Source of the DNA: Deltaproteobacteria bacterium
Lineage (GTDB): Bacteria > Myxococcota_A > UBA796 > UBA2385
Assembly (NCBI GenBank): GCA_018401435.1
Contig: JAGYJW010000015.1
Span: 1 to 64,000, forward strand
Reading direction: 5' to 3'
DNA: 64,000 nucleotides
Part shown: positions 54,856 through 64,000 of the stretch, in pieces
Position numbering within the stretch: position 1 is the stretch's first letter
How the letters are laid out: each line of letters begins with the position of its first letter
Notes under the pieces: model-generated
Told to the model about the DNA's origin: nothing
The model's input: the letters and a program-made list of their open reading frames with translations, nothing else
Database searches by the model: none
Position numbers and translations under genes: made by a program

Positions 54856-55949
54856 AGGCCCGCATGCTGGGCATGCTCCTGCTGGCGGGCTGTGGGGCGG
54901 CCGACCCCAAGGTCGGTGAAGAGGGCGCCGACAGCGGGCGACCCGATAGCGGGCAGCCCGACAGCGGCGGCGCCGACGCTTCGGATGGTACCGACGCTTC
55001 GGACGGCGCCGACGCTTCGGATGGGGCCGACGGGGGCAGCGGCGGCACCCCGGTCATCTTCGAGATCGACGGCGGAGACGACGCCTTCGCCTTGCTGCAG
55101 GCCACCGCGGGCTCGACGGGCTGGGAATTCGGCGCGGCCCTGGTGCAGGCCGAGGCCCCCGCCTCGGGCAACCTCGCCCTCGACCTGCCCGACCCCCCGG
55201 ACAGCCTGCTGCAAGAGGACGACAATGGGGTCTGGGTCGGCATCTTCGCGCCGATCCGCTTTGACGACAGCGACGGCGATGGCGACCAGGGCCGGGGTGA
55301 GCCCCTCTCTGCATTTGGCCTGTCCTGGATGGTCTGGCTGGGGGGCACCCTGCCTGGCGAATACACGGCGGCCGGGCTGCGCCCGGGCTGGAATGCCCTG
55401 GCCTTCGACTTCATCGACGGTGGCATCGACCGCATCGACCGCATCGACGCGGTGCCCTTGCCCTCCAACTTTGCGGTGCGCGGCGACCTCGACCTGGGCG
55501 GCACCGCCACGGTGATCGAAGACGCCGGCCTGCTGGTGATCCCGCAGCTGGCCCTCGAAGGCGCCCCTGTCAGCAGCCTGCTGCTGGACCAGCCCCTGGA
55601 CAGCCCCTGGACGGTGGCCCTGCGCGGGCGCCCCCCGGCCGACCACATGGACAGCGACGGGGGTGTGAGCTTCGCCCTCGAGGTGGTGCTGGCCTACGCC
55701 GATCTCGACCGTTCCGGCAGCGCAACCGAAGGCGACGCCGCCCTCTACACCGCCTGCTCCCCGTCGGGTGAGACCGTCTATGCGGCCTGGTTCGACGCCC
55801 CCGAACAGGCGCAGCTCGCGCTCTATATGGCCGTGACGGGCTATCCCGCCGGCTGGGCGGCCCTTGCGGCCTCCAGCACGGGCAACCGGGTGCTCTCCAC
55901 CACCGAAGCCCAGGACCTGCGGCTGGACAGCAGCTGCCCCGGCCTCTGA
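54852..55949 (+). CDS. Lipoprotein with Asp/Ser/Gly linker
   Basis: 365 residues, ATG overlapping the previous stop (ATGA). Lipobox M-L-L-L-A-G-C, then a D-S-G-R-P/D-A-S-D-G linker of ~45 residues encoded by tandem 15- and 18-nt units, then ~300 residues of beta-rich sequence with F-D-D-S-D-G-D-G-D, a possible calcium loop. No known family. It likely forms one surface unit with the two barrel proteins before it. Confidence 0.75.
   Translation: MKARMLGMLLLAGCGAADPKVGEEGADSGRPDSGQPDSGGADASDGTDASDGADASDGADGGSGGTPVIFEIDGGDDAFALLQATAGSTGWEFGAALVQAEAPASGNLALDLPDPPDSLLQEDDNGVWVGIFAPIRFDDSDGDGDQGRGEPLSAFGLSWMVWLGGTLPGEYTAAGLRPGWNALAFDFIDGGIDRIDRIDAVPLPSNFAVRGDLDLGGTATVIEDAGLLVIPQLALEGAPVSSLLLDQPLDSPWTVALRGRPPADHMDSDGGVSFALEVVLAYADLDRSGSATEGDAALYTACSPSGETVYAAWFDAPEQAQLALYMAVTGYPAGWAALAASSTGNRVLSTTEAQDLRLDSSCPGL
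54975..55028 (+). repeat. Three 18-nt tandem repeats encoding DASDG(T/A)
   Basis: gacgcttcggatggtacc and two near-identical copies follow one another in the lipoprotein linker. Like the repeats at 24241 and 50462 they sit immediately after a lipid-anchored N-terminus. Confidence 0.88.
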
Positions 55950-55950
55950 T

Positions 55951-56685
55951 TCAGGCCTCGTCGGCCGCGTCGGGCATGCCCTCCACCCGCACCGGATCGG
56001 ACTGCTCGGGCAGGTGGGCCTTGCCCTTCAGGTCGATGTAGTGACCCGACCGCGCCGCCTTGGTCTCCAGGTAGAAGCGGTTGTGGGGGTTGGTGGGCAG
56101 CAGGTGGGGCACCCGATTGGACACCTGCACCCCATAGGCCTCCAGCTGGTTGATCTTGTTGGGGTTGTTGGTCATCAGGGCGATGCTGCCCAACCGAAGG
56201 CTGTGGATCATATGGGCGGCGATGGCATAATCGCGCTCGTCGTCGCGGAAGCCCAGGGCGCGGTTGGCGTCCACGGTGTCCAGGCCCTGGTCCTGCAACG
56301 AATAGGCGCGGATCTTGTTCATGATGCCGATGCCGCGCCCCTCCTGGCGCAGGTAGAGCAGCAGGCCCCGCTCGGCCTCGCCGATGCGTTGCAAGGCGGA
56401 CTCCAGCTGGTCCCGACAGTCGCAGCGCAAAGAGCCCAGGGCGTCGCCGGTGAGGCATTCGGAGTGCAGGCGGGTGAGCACGTCGGTCTGGCCGACGATG
56501 TCGCCCTTGACCACCGCGACGTGGTCCGAGGCGTCGCGGTTATTCCAGAAGGCGACGATGCGGAAGTCGCCGAAGCGGGTGGGCAGGTCGGCCACGCTGA
56601 CGATGCGCACGCAGACCTCGGACGGGCCGATGCCTTTGCAGCTGTGATCGCGGTCGAGTTCGACAAGGTCAGAGAGGGCGGTCAT
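55951..56685 (-). CDS. ribA: GTP cyclohydrolase II
   Basis: 244 residues. It opens the imidazole ring of GTP as the first step of riboflavin synthesis. The zinc site is visible as H-S-E-C-L-T-G-D-A (74-82, Cys77) and L-R-C-D-C (Cys88, Cys90); R-Q-E-G-R-G-I-G (113-120) and N-N-P-N-K complete the core. The RibB half is absent, so it is a stand-alone enzyme. The flavin oxidase upstream overlaps it by 4 bp, so the two are translated together. Confidence 0.96.
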   Translation of the reverse strand: MTALSDLVELDRDHSCKGIGPSEVCVRIVSVADLPTRFGDFRIVAFWNNRDASDHVAVVKGDIVGQTDVLTRLHSECLTGDALGSLRCDCRDQLESALQRIGEAERGLLLYLRQEGRGIGIMNKIRAYSLQDQGLDTVDANRALGFRDDERDYAIAAHMIHSLRLGSIALMTNNPNKINQLEAYGVQVSNRVPHLLPTNPHNRFYLETKAARSGHYIDLKGKAHLPEQSDPVRVEGMPDAADEA

Positions 56686-57749
56686 GGGGCCTCCAGGGCG
56701 CGGGGCCCTTCCAGCAGGCGGGCGGCGAGGTGGCGACCGGAGCGCCAGGCGCCCTCCAGTCCGCCGTGGGGATCGAAGGCCTCGCCGGCAAAGGCGAGGC
56801 GGCCACCCTGGGGCAGCGTCAAGGTCAGCACGTCACGCAGCCCCGGACCCCCGACCAGCCGCGCATGGCGCCAGCGGTGGGTCGAGGTCCAGGCGGGGCG
56901 CAAGGCCCAGGGCCCCAGCAGGGCGCCGGCGGCCTGAAGCAGGGCCGGGGCCCAGACCTCGGGCGGCTCCTCCAGGTGGGCGGCCGCCCAGGAGGGCCGG
57001 GCCTGGTAGACCATCACCCGGCTGGGGGCGACCGCGCGCTTGGCCGAGTCGGCGACCACCAGCTGCAGGGGGCTGTCGGCGTCGGGCAGCAGCAGGTCAA
57101 AGCCCGGGTCGGCGCAATCGGGGGCATAGCCGGCGATCAGGCTGAGGGCCGGCTCGCTGCGGAACCAGCCCAGCATGGCGCGGGCGGTGGCGGCCGGCCC
57201 GGCCCCGGGAAGGGTGCAGAGCAGCGCGAGGGCCTGCTCCACCGGCAGGGCCAAGACCAGGGTGCGGGCCCGAAAGCACTGGCCAGACTCATCGAAAATG
57301 ACGACAGCGCCTTCATCTTCAGCGATGGTTGTGATCTTTGTCGAGAGGCGCAGATCCAGGCCCTGGGCCAGGTGCTTGGGCAAGGCGGTCATGCCGGCCG
57401 AAAAGGCGCAGCGAAAGCCCCCCACCGCGAAGCTGTCGGGGTGGCAGGGCGCGCCCCGACCCTGGACCCGGGCGGGCCAGCCCTCCAGGCAGCCCCCGGG
57501 CACGGCGCGGGCCAGGGCCAGCAGGGCCGGATCCAAGCCATGCAGAAAGGGCGCGCCATGGTCGACGGGCTGGCCCTCCACCCGGCGGGTAGCGCAGCGG
57601 CCGCCCACCCCGCGCCCCTTGTCCACCACCTGCACACGCCAGCCCGCGTCCTGCAGGTCCCGCGCTGCACTCAGCCCGGCCAGGCCGGCGCCAACGATCA
57701 GCGCGTCCAGGACCGGGTCTTCGGCGGCGGGGGACGGGGCGGGGGGCAA
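56682..57749 (-). CDS. FAD-dependent amine oxidase/renalase-like protein
   Basis: 355 residues. The Rossmann motif D-A-L-I-V-G-A-G-L-A-G-L-S-A-A lies near residues 15-30 and the V-V-D-K-G-R-G-V-G-G-R fingerprint near 41-51, with G-A-P-F-L-H following, as in the renalase/protoporphyrinogen-oxidase-like group. A terminal L-A-F-A-G-E-A-F-D closes the FAD site. The substrate cannot be assigned. Its stop overlaps ribA by 4 bp, linking a flavoprotein to riboflavin synthesis. Confidence 0.87.
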   Translation of the reverse strand: MPPAPSPAAEDPVLDALIVGAGLAGLSAARDLQDAGWRVQVVDKGRGVGGRCATRRVEGQPVDHGAPFLHGLDPALLALARAVPGGCLEGWPARVQGRGAPCHPDSFAVGGFRCAFSAGMTALPKHLAQGLDLRLSTKITTIAEDEGAVVIFDESGQCFRARTLVLALPVEQALALLCTLPGAGPAATARAMLGWFRSEPALSLIAGYAPDCADPGFDLLLPDADSPLQLVVADSAKRAVAPSRVMVYQARPSWAAAHLEEPPEVWAPALLQAAGALLGPWALRPAWTSTHRWRHARLVGGPGLRDVLTLTLPQGGRLAFAGEAFDPHGGLEGAWRSGRHLAARLLEGPRALEAP

Positions 57750-57837
57750 GAGGACCTCGGAGCGAAGGGCCGCCTATCCCAATTGGCGCCGGCGCACCGG
57801 GCCCGCAGACCCTCCCGACCCAGGCTAATGGGCGGCC

Positions 57838-58365
57838 ATGCGCACCTTGATCGCCCCCCTCCTGCTCTCTGCCTGTGCCCACCGGGGCGCCAGCCCGGCC
57901 CCCGCACCCATCCCGCCCTTTACGGCGGCCCAGATCCAGGCGGCCATGCCCGAAGGCACCCACCTGCGCTTTCGCCTGGTGGAGCCCGGCGAGCCCACGG
58001 TCACCACCGACTGGCTGGTGGTGGCCAACGAGCCCCAGTCGGTGACCATCCAATACACGATGCGCAACGCCGAGGGCCTGGTGCTGGGAGATCCGCAGCG
58101 CCGCACGCAGACCTGGGCAGAGCTGGAGTCCCACGCCCACTTTCCGCTGGAGGCCACCACCTGGTCCGAGGGCCCGGTCACGGTGCCCGCGGGCACCTTC
58201 TCCCACGCCCGCACCTATGTGGTGGGTCGGGTGGAAGACGGCCAGCCGGTGGAGGACCACTTCAGCTTCTCCCTGGACCATCCCGGCGCCCCCATCCGCA
58301 TGCTCACCACGCGCTTCGACGCCGAGCTGCTGCGCATGGAGCTGGTGCAGCGCGACGGGCCCTGA
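57838..58365 (+). CDS. Lipoprotein of unknown function
   Basis: 175 residues. The lipobox is P-L-L-L-S-A-C. The body is a single beta-rich domain (L-R-F-R-L-V-E-P-G-E, Y-V-V-G-R-V-E-D-G) of about 140 residues, resembling proteins that measure a melted lipid or transport fold, but no family can be named. A small gene on its own, divergent from the amine oxidase. Confidence 0.72.
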   Translation: MRTLIAPLLLSACAHRGASPAPAPIPPFTAAQIQAAMPEGTHLRFRLVEPGEPTVTTDWLVVANEPQSVTIQYTMRNAEGLVLGDPQRRTQTWAELESHAHFPLEATTWSEGPVTVPAGTFSHARTYVVGRVEDGQPVEDHFSFSLDHPGAPIRMLTTRFDAELLRMELVQRDGP

Positions 58366-58425
58366 TCGGCCGCCGGTTGCCCCCAGCCCGATCCTCGACC
58401 ACAATGCCTCCACCTTGGAGGCCCC

Positions 58426-60456
58426 ATGGCTCGGCTCCCCTTGCTGCCCCTGCTCCTGCTGCCCCTCAGCCTGCTCGCCGCCTGCACAGGGGGGGGTATC
58501 GGCGCCGGAAAAGGCGCGTCCGACGACCCCGATGACGCGGACGGGGACGGCTTTCTTGCCGACGAAGACTGCGACGACGACGACGCCTCGGTCTACCCGG
58601 GCGCGACCGAGGTCTGCAATGGCAAGGACGACGACTGCGACGGCGGCATCGACCTCTTCGACAGCGACCTGAGCGACGGCATCGAGGCCTTCATGGACCG
58701 CGACGGCGATGGCTTTGGCGACGCCAGCGCCCCCACCGTCACCTGCACGCTGGGCGAGGGCGCGGTGGAGGACGCCAGCGACTGCGACGACAACGACCCC
58801 CTGGTCTATCCCGGGGCGGTCGAGCGCTGCAGCAGCGGCGCCGACGACGACTGCGACGGCGACACCAACGACCCCGACGCCGAGGGCTGCATCGACGTCT
58901 ATGTGGACGCCGACGGGGACGGCTTCGGCGGCACCGAGCACATCTGCCTGTGCAGCCCGGACGAGGCCTACCCGCGCTACTTCGACGACGACTGCGACGA
59001 CGCCGAGCCCACCACCAACCCCGAAGCCCCCGAGCGTTGCAACGACTTTGTGGACAACGACTGCGACGGCGGAGCCAACGACTGCGAGCTGGCCGGCAAC
59101 ATCGAGATGGGATCCGCGGATGGCACCGTCGTGGGCCTGGGCGCGGGCGATGCCACCGGCACCGACCTGACCCGCACCGGCGACCTGAATGGGGACGGGC
59201 TGGACGACTTCGCCGTGCTGGCGCCCGGATACCAGGGCAGCCAGGGGGCCGTCGCGGCCTTCGCCATGGACTTCAGCGGCGAGCTGGAGCTGGACCTGGG
59301 CCTGGGCCTGCTGCTGGGCACCGCCACCGATGGCGGGCTCTCCCGGATCGAAGGCGGCCAGGACCTGGATGGCGACGGGCTGATGGACATCCTGGTCGCC
59401 AGCCGCAGCACCGCCGGCGGCGCCTACCTTCCCGGCCTGTCGGACTATGTCATCGCGGTGGAGGACCAGGCCAGCATCTACCTCGCGGGCCCCCCCCTGG
59501 TGCAGGCCGCCCTGGGCGAGTCCGCCACCGACGAAGAGCTGGGCGGGGCGCGCATGCACGCCACCATCAGCGGCACCGCGGAATACCTCGCCAAGAGCGA
59601 CGCCCACGCCTTGTCCCTGGCCCGCGAGGTGGTGGGGGCTCTGGGCTGGACCGACCCGGCGACCGGGCCCGGCGGGCCGCCCCCCCGCTACGATCCCGAC
59701 GGGCTCTGCGGCGCCATCCCCGCCGATCCCCGCCAGCCCTATGACGCCCGCGAGATCATCGCGCGCATCGTGGACGACTCCGACTTCCTGGAGTTCAAGG
59801 CCGGCTATGGCAGCCAGACCCTCTGCGGCCACGCCCGCATCGACGGGCACCGGGTGGGGCTGCTCGCCAACAACGGGCCCATCTTCCCCGAGGGCTCGGT
59901 CAAGGCCGCGCAGTTCATCCAGCTGGCCGATCAAGCTGGTATACCGTTGGTATTCCTGATGAATACCACTGGCTACATGGTGGGCACGGCAGCCGAACAA
60001 GCCGGCGCCATCAAGCATGGCAGCAAGATGATCCAGGCGGTGGCCAACGCCACGGTGCCCCGCATCACCCTGGTGGTGGGCGGGTCCTATGGGGCCGGCA
60101 ACTACGGCATGGCCGGCCGAGGCTTCGACCCCGACTTCATCTTCTCCTGGCCCAACGCCAAGGTGGGCGTGATGGGCGGCGAGCAGGCGGCCACCGTCAT
60201 GAAGCTCATCACCCGGGCGAAATTCCAGCGAAAGGGCTGGCCCCTGGATGAGGAGGTGCTGGACGGCATGGCCGCCGAGGTGCGCAAGGGGCTGGACCGC
60301 GAGTCGGGCGCCCTCTTCGCCACCGCGCGGCTCTGGGACGACGGCATCATCGACCCCCGCGACAGCCGCGCCGTGCTCTCCACCTGCTTGACCCTCTGCG
60401 CGGCCGGCCGCGCCCGCACCCTTCATCCAAACCACTTTGGCGTGGCCCGCGGCTGA
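58426..60456 (+). CDS. Chimera: MopE/FG-GAP lipoprotein fused to the C-terminal half of an acyl-CoA carboxylase carboxyltransferase
   Basis: One open frame of 676 residues. Residues 1-~325 are a lipoprotein (L-S-L-L-A-A-C) with MopE-type metal-binding repeats (E-V-C-N-G-K-D-D-D-C-D-G) and two FG-GAP units (N-G-D-G-L-D-D-F, D-G-D-G-L-M-D-I-L-V-A). From about residue 328 (S-T-A-G-G-A-Y-L-P, 59407 on) it is the carboxyltransferase beta subunit of the methylcrotonyl/geranyl-CoA carboxylase type (L-A-G-P-P-L-V-Q-A-A, V-V-G-G-S-Y-G-A-G-N-Y, M-G-G-E-Q-A-A-T-V). The first ~200 residues of that subunit and the rest of the propeller are missing. A deletion or misassembly is likelier than a real fusion, as the liu/atu-type operon needs a whole beta subunit. 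Confidence 0.85.
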   Translation: MARLPLLPLLLLPLSLLAACTGGGIGAGKGASDDPDDADGDGFLADEDCDDDDASVYPGATEVCNGKDDDCDGGIDLFDSDLSDGIEAFMDRDGDGFGDASAPTVTCTLGEGAVEDASDCDDNDPLVYPGAVERCSSGADDDCDGDTNDPDAEGCIDVYVDADGDGFGGTEHICLCSPDEAYPRYFDDDCDDAEPTTNPEAPERCNDFVDNDCDGGANDCELAGNIEMGSADGTVVGLGAGDATGTDLTRTGDLNGDGLDDFAVLAPGYQGSQGAVAAFAMDFSGELELDLGLGLLLGTATDGGLSRIEGGQDLDGDGLMDILVASRSTAGGAYLPGLSDYVIAVEDQASIYLAGPPLVQAALGESATDEELGGARMHATISGTAEYLAKSDAHALSLAREVVGALGWTDPATGPGGPPPRYDPDGLCGAIPADPRQPYDAREIIARIVDDSDFLEFKAGYGSQTLCGHARIDGHRVGLLANNGPIFPEGSVKAAQFIQLADQAGIPLVFLMNTTGYMVGTAAEQAGAIKHGSKMIQAVANATVPRITLVVGGSYGAGNYGMAGRGFDPDFIFSWPNAKVGVMGGEQAATVMKLITRAKFQRKGWPLDEEVLDGMAAEVRKGLDRESGALFATARLWDDGIIDPRDSRAVLSTCLTLCAAGRARTLHPNHFGVARG

Positions 60457-60489
60457 CGCCTTCTTCCCCCCTTCCGACCTGGAGGCCCC

Positions 60490-61656
60490 ATGCAGTTCAC
60501 CGAAGAGCACGAGACCCTGCGGCAGACCGTCCGGAAATTCGTCGAGAGGGAGATCAACCCCCATGTGGACGCCTGGGAGGAGGAGGGCATCTTTCCGGCG
60601 CACGCCCTCTTCAAGAAGGCCGGCGACCTGGGCCTGCTCGGCATCTCCAAGCCCGAAGAATATGGGGGCCTGGGCCTGGACTACAGCTACTCGGTGGTGG
60701 CCTCTGAAGAGCTGGGCGCCAGCCGGGCGGGCGGCGTGCCCATGGCCCTGGGGGTGCAGTCCGATATGTGCACCCCGGCCCTGGCCCGCTTTGGAAGCGA
60801 CGAATTGCGCAGGGAGTTCCTGGTGCCGGCCATCGCGGGCGACCAGGTGGGCTGCGTGGGGGTTTCGGAACACTCGGCGGGCTCGGATGTGGCCCGCATC
60901 AAGACCCGCGCCCGCAAGGACGGCGGCGACTACATCTTGAGCGGGTCCAAGATGTGGATCACCAATGGCATCCAGGCCGACTGGATGTGCTGCCTGGCCA
61001 ATACAAGCGACGACCACCCCCACGCCAACAAGTCGCTGATCATGGTGCCCATGAACACCCCGGGCATCACCCGCCCCCGGCAGCTGGACAAGCTGGGCAT
61101 GCGCTGCTCGGACACCGCCGAGATCTACTTTGACGAGGTGCGGGTGCCCCAGCGCTTCCGCATCGGCGACGAGGGCATGGGCTTCATGTACCAGATGCTG
61201 CAGTTCCAGGAGGAGCGCCTGTGGGGGGCGGCCAACATCATGAAGGGCCTGGACCAGTGCGTGGCCGATACCATCGAACAGACCCGCAACCGAAGCGCCT
61301 TCAAGCAGAGCATCCTGGACTTCCAGGTGGTGCACTTCCGCCTGGCCGAGCTGAGCACCGAGATCGAGGCCCTGCGCGCCCTCGTCTACCGGGCCACCGA
61401 GCAGTATGTGGCGGGCGAGAACGTCACCCGCCTGGCCAGCATGGCCAAACTCAAGGCCGGCCGCCTGGCCCGCGAGGTGACCGACTCCTGTCTGCAGTAT
61501 TGGGGGGGCATGGGCTTCATGTGGGAGACGCCCATCGCGCGCATGTACCGCGACGCCCGCCTGCTGAGCATCGGCGGCGGCGCCGACGAGGTGATGCTGT
61601 CCATCATCTGCAAGATCGACGGCACCCTGCCCGAAAAGAAGCGGAGCCAGGGATGA
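60490..61656 (+). CDS. Acyl-CoA dehydrogenase (citronellyl/isovaleryl-CoA dehydrogenase type)
   Basis: 388 residues, normal length, ATG behind GGAGG. It uses FAD to introduce an alpha-beta double bond in acyl-CoA. Motifs: [27 protein letters not shown] and Y-W-G-G-M-G-F-M-W. The usual C-terminal catalytic Glu position reads G-G-G-A-D-E-V, whereas Glu in F-Q-E-E-R-L-W sits where isovaleryl-type enzymes keep their base. The sequence style fits the AtuD-like clade. It is second in the carboxylase operon and overlaps the hydratase by 4 bp. Confidence 0.92.
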   Translation: MQFTEEHETLRQTVRKFVEREINPHVDAWEEEGIFPAHALFKKAGDLGLLGISKPEEYGGLGLDYSYSVVASEELGASRAGGVPMALGVQSDMCTPALARFGSDELRREFLVPAIAGDQVGCVGVSEHSAGSDVARIKTRARKDGGDYILSGSKMWITNGIQADWMCCLANTSDDHPHANKSLIMVPMNTPGITRPRQLDKLGMRCSDTAEIYFDEVRVPQRFRIGDEGMGFMYQMLQFQEERLWGAANIMKGLDQCVADTIEQTRNRSAFKQSILDFQVVHFRLAELSTEIEALRALVYRATEQYVAGENVTRLASMAKLKAGRLAREVTDSCLQYWGGMGFMWETPIARMYRDARLLSIGGGADEVMLSIICKIDGTLPEKKRSQG

Positions 61657-62461
61657 AGGACGGCGACGGCGTCCTCGCCCTGCACCGAGAGGGCAACCTG
61701 CTGCGGGTGGAGCTGAACCGGCCCGAACGCCGCAACGCCATGAGCCTCTCCATGGTGGAGGCCCTGCTGCGCGTCTTCGCCGAGGTGGAGGCCGACCCGA
61801 GTCTGCGCATCCTGCTGATCAGCGGGCGCGGGGGTCATTTTTGCGCCGGCGGGGATGTGGCCGATATGGCCGGCGCCGCCGCAGAGGCCAGCGACGGAAC
61901 CGACCCCATCGCGGCCTTGAACCGCCGCTTTGGCGATCTTCTGCAGGCGGTGGAGGGCAGCCGCGCCGCCGTCATCGCCCTCTGCGAAGGTGCGGTGATG
62001 GGGGGAGGCTTCGGTCTGGCCTGCGTGGCCGACCTGACCGTCGCCCTGGCCAGCGCCCGCTTCCGGCTGCCCGAGACCTCGCTGGGCATCACGCCCGCCC
62101 AGATCGCGCCCTTCGTGGTGCGCCGCCTGGGCCTCTCCCAGGCCCGGCGCCTGGGGGTCACCGGGCAGGTGGTGGATGGCCGCGAGGCCGTGAACATCGG
62201 CCTCGCGCATATCCTGGCGGAGGACCGCGCCGCAGCCGACGCCATGATCCGCCACAGCATCAACGATATCCGCCGCTGCGAGCCCGCGGCCCTGGCCGCC
62301 ACCAAGCGCCTGATGAATCGGGCGGCGCAAGCCGACCTGGCCCCCACCTTGGATGCGGCCGCGGCCGAGTTCGCCGGCTTCGCCCGCAGCGAGGCCGCCG
62401 CCCAAGGCTTCGCCGCCTTCCTGGGTCGGCAGCCCCCCCCCTGGGCCCGAGAGGACGCCTG

Positions 62462-62462
<1 letters not shown>
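61653..62462 (+). CDS. Enoyl-CoA hydratase/isomerase family protein
   Basis: 269 residues, ATG overlapping the dehydrogenase stop. Crotonase fold: [11 protein letters not shown] near 22-32, F-C-A-G-G-D-V (oxyanion strand) near 63-69 and [10 protein letters not shown] near 113-122, where the second oxyanion Gly lies. In the liu or atu pathway it would hydrate methylglutaconyl-CoA or isohexenylglutaconyl-CoA. Its stop overlaps the next start (TGATG). Confidence 0.93.

Positions 62463-64000
<1,538 letters not shown>

Noticed and set aside
57319-61335. A 1,338-codon open frame on the minus strand opposite the carboxylase operon
   Set aside because: It runs across four well-supported genes and reads as low-complexity Gly/Ala/His, as expected from antisense of GC-rich coding DNA.

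Overview
The window is GC-rich Gram-negative DNA with dense, mostly same-strand gene clusters. It looks like a myxobacterium-type (Myxococcota or related deltaproteobacterial) chromosome. The basis is gene content: a eukaryote-like Ser/Thr kinase with PEGA-like domains, TonB/TonB-receptor fusions, many lipoproteins with Asp/Gly-rich linkers, FG-GAP and MopE-type Cys/Asp repeats, a SWIM-SNF2 helicase and a class III cyclase. No phage, insertion sequence, integron, CRISPR array, rRNA or tRNA gene was seen.

Layout. 1-4.5 kb: a radical SAM enzyme (cut by the window edge), a small Cys-rich lipoprotein, a PEGA-kinase behind a good sigma70-type promoter, and a flavin oxidoreductase. 4.7-11.2 kb: small membrane protein, leuS, zinc-ribbon protein, and a 982-residue TPR/HEAT protein. 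11.3-15.4 kb: a large FG-GAP lipoprotein and a broken remnant gene. 15.4-20 kb (minus strand): J-domain protein, short Hsp70, inositol-phosphatase-like enzyme, and a MotB/MotA-type pair. 20-29 kb: Omp85-like barrel, CotH-like lipoprotein, M19 dipeptidase, a damaged TIM-barrel hydrolase, a creatininase/CapA pair and an unknown secreted protein. 29.2-36.9 kb (minus strand): a TonB/TonB-receptor fusion followed by a lipoprotein, a small repeat protein, a secreted protein and a subtilase whose reading frame continues past an amber codon into a 20-residue repeat tail. 37-50.6 kb: small secreted proteins, a GH2-like lipoprotein, a 63-bp palindrome, membrane proteins, cytochrome c, a GGDEF cyclase, a membrane gluzincin, a class III cyclase and a linker-rich lipoprotein. 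50.8-58.4 kb: SWIM-SNF2 helicase, an outer-membrane/lipoprotein trio, ribA with a flavin oxidase, and a lipoprotein. 58.4 kb to the end: an acyl-CoA carboxylase operon (carboxyltransferase, dehydrogenase, hydratase, biotin carboxylase) of the leucine/terpenoid (liu/atu) type.

The first gene of that operon is a chimera: a MopE/FG-GAP lipoprotein fused in frame to the C-terminal part of the carboxyltransferase. In addition, at least five otherwise convincing genes carry one-base frameshifts, mostly in short G/C runs, and two carry in-frame TAG codons. This pattern suggests sequence or assembly error, or recent decay, and the raw reads should be checked before any of these genes is called dead or novel.

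The best candidate for an undescribed system is the 29.2-36.9 kb cluster. It combines a TonB-energised receptor with surface/secreted partners, a subtilase, and the repeat G-x-G-[LI]-[AS]-T-S-P-[MF]-G at two places.
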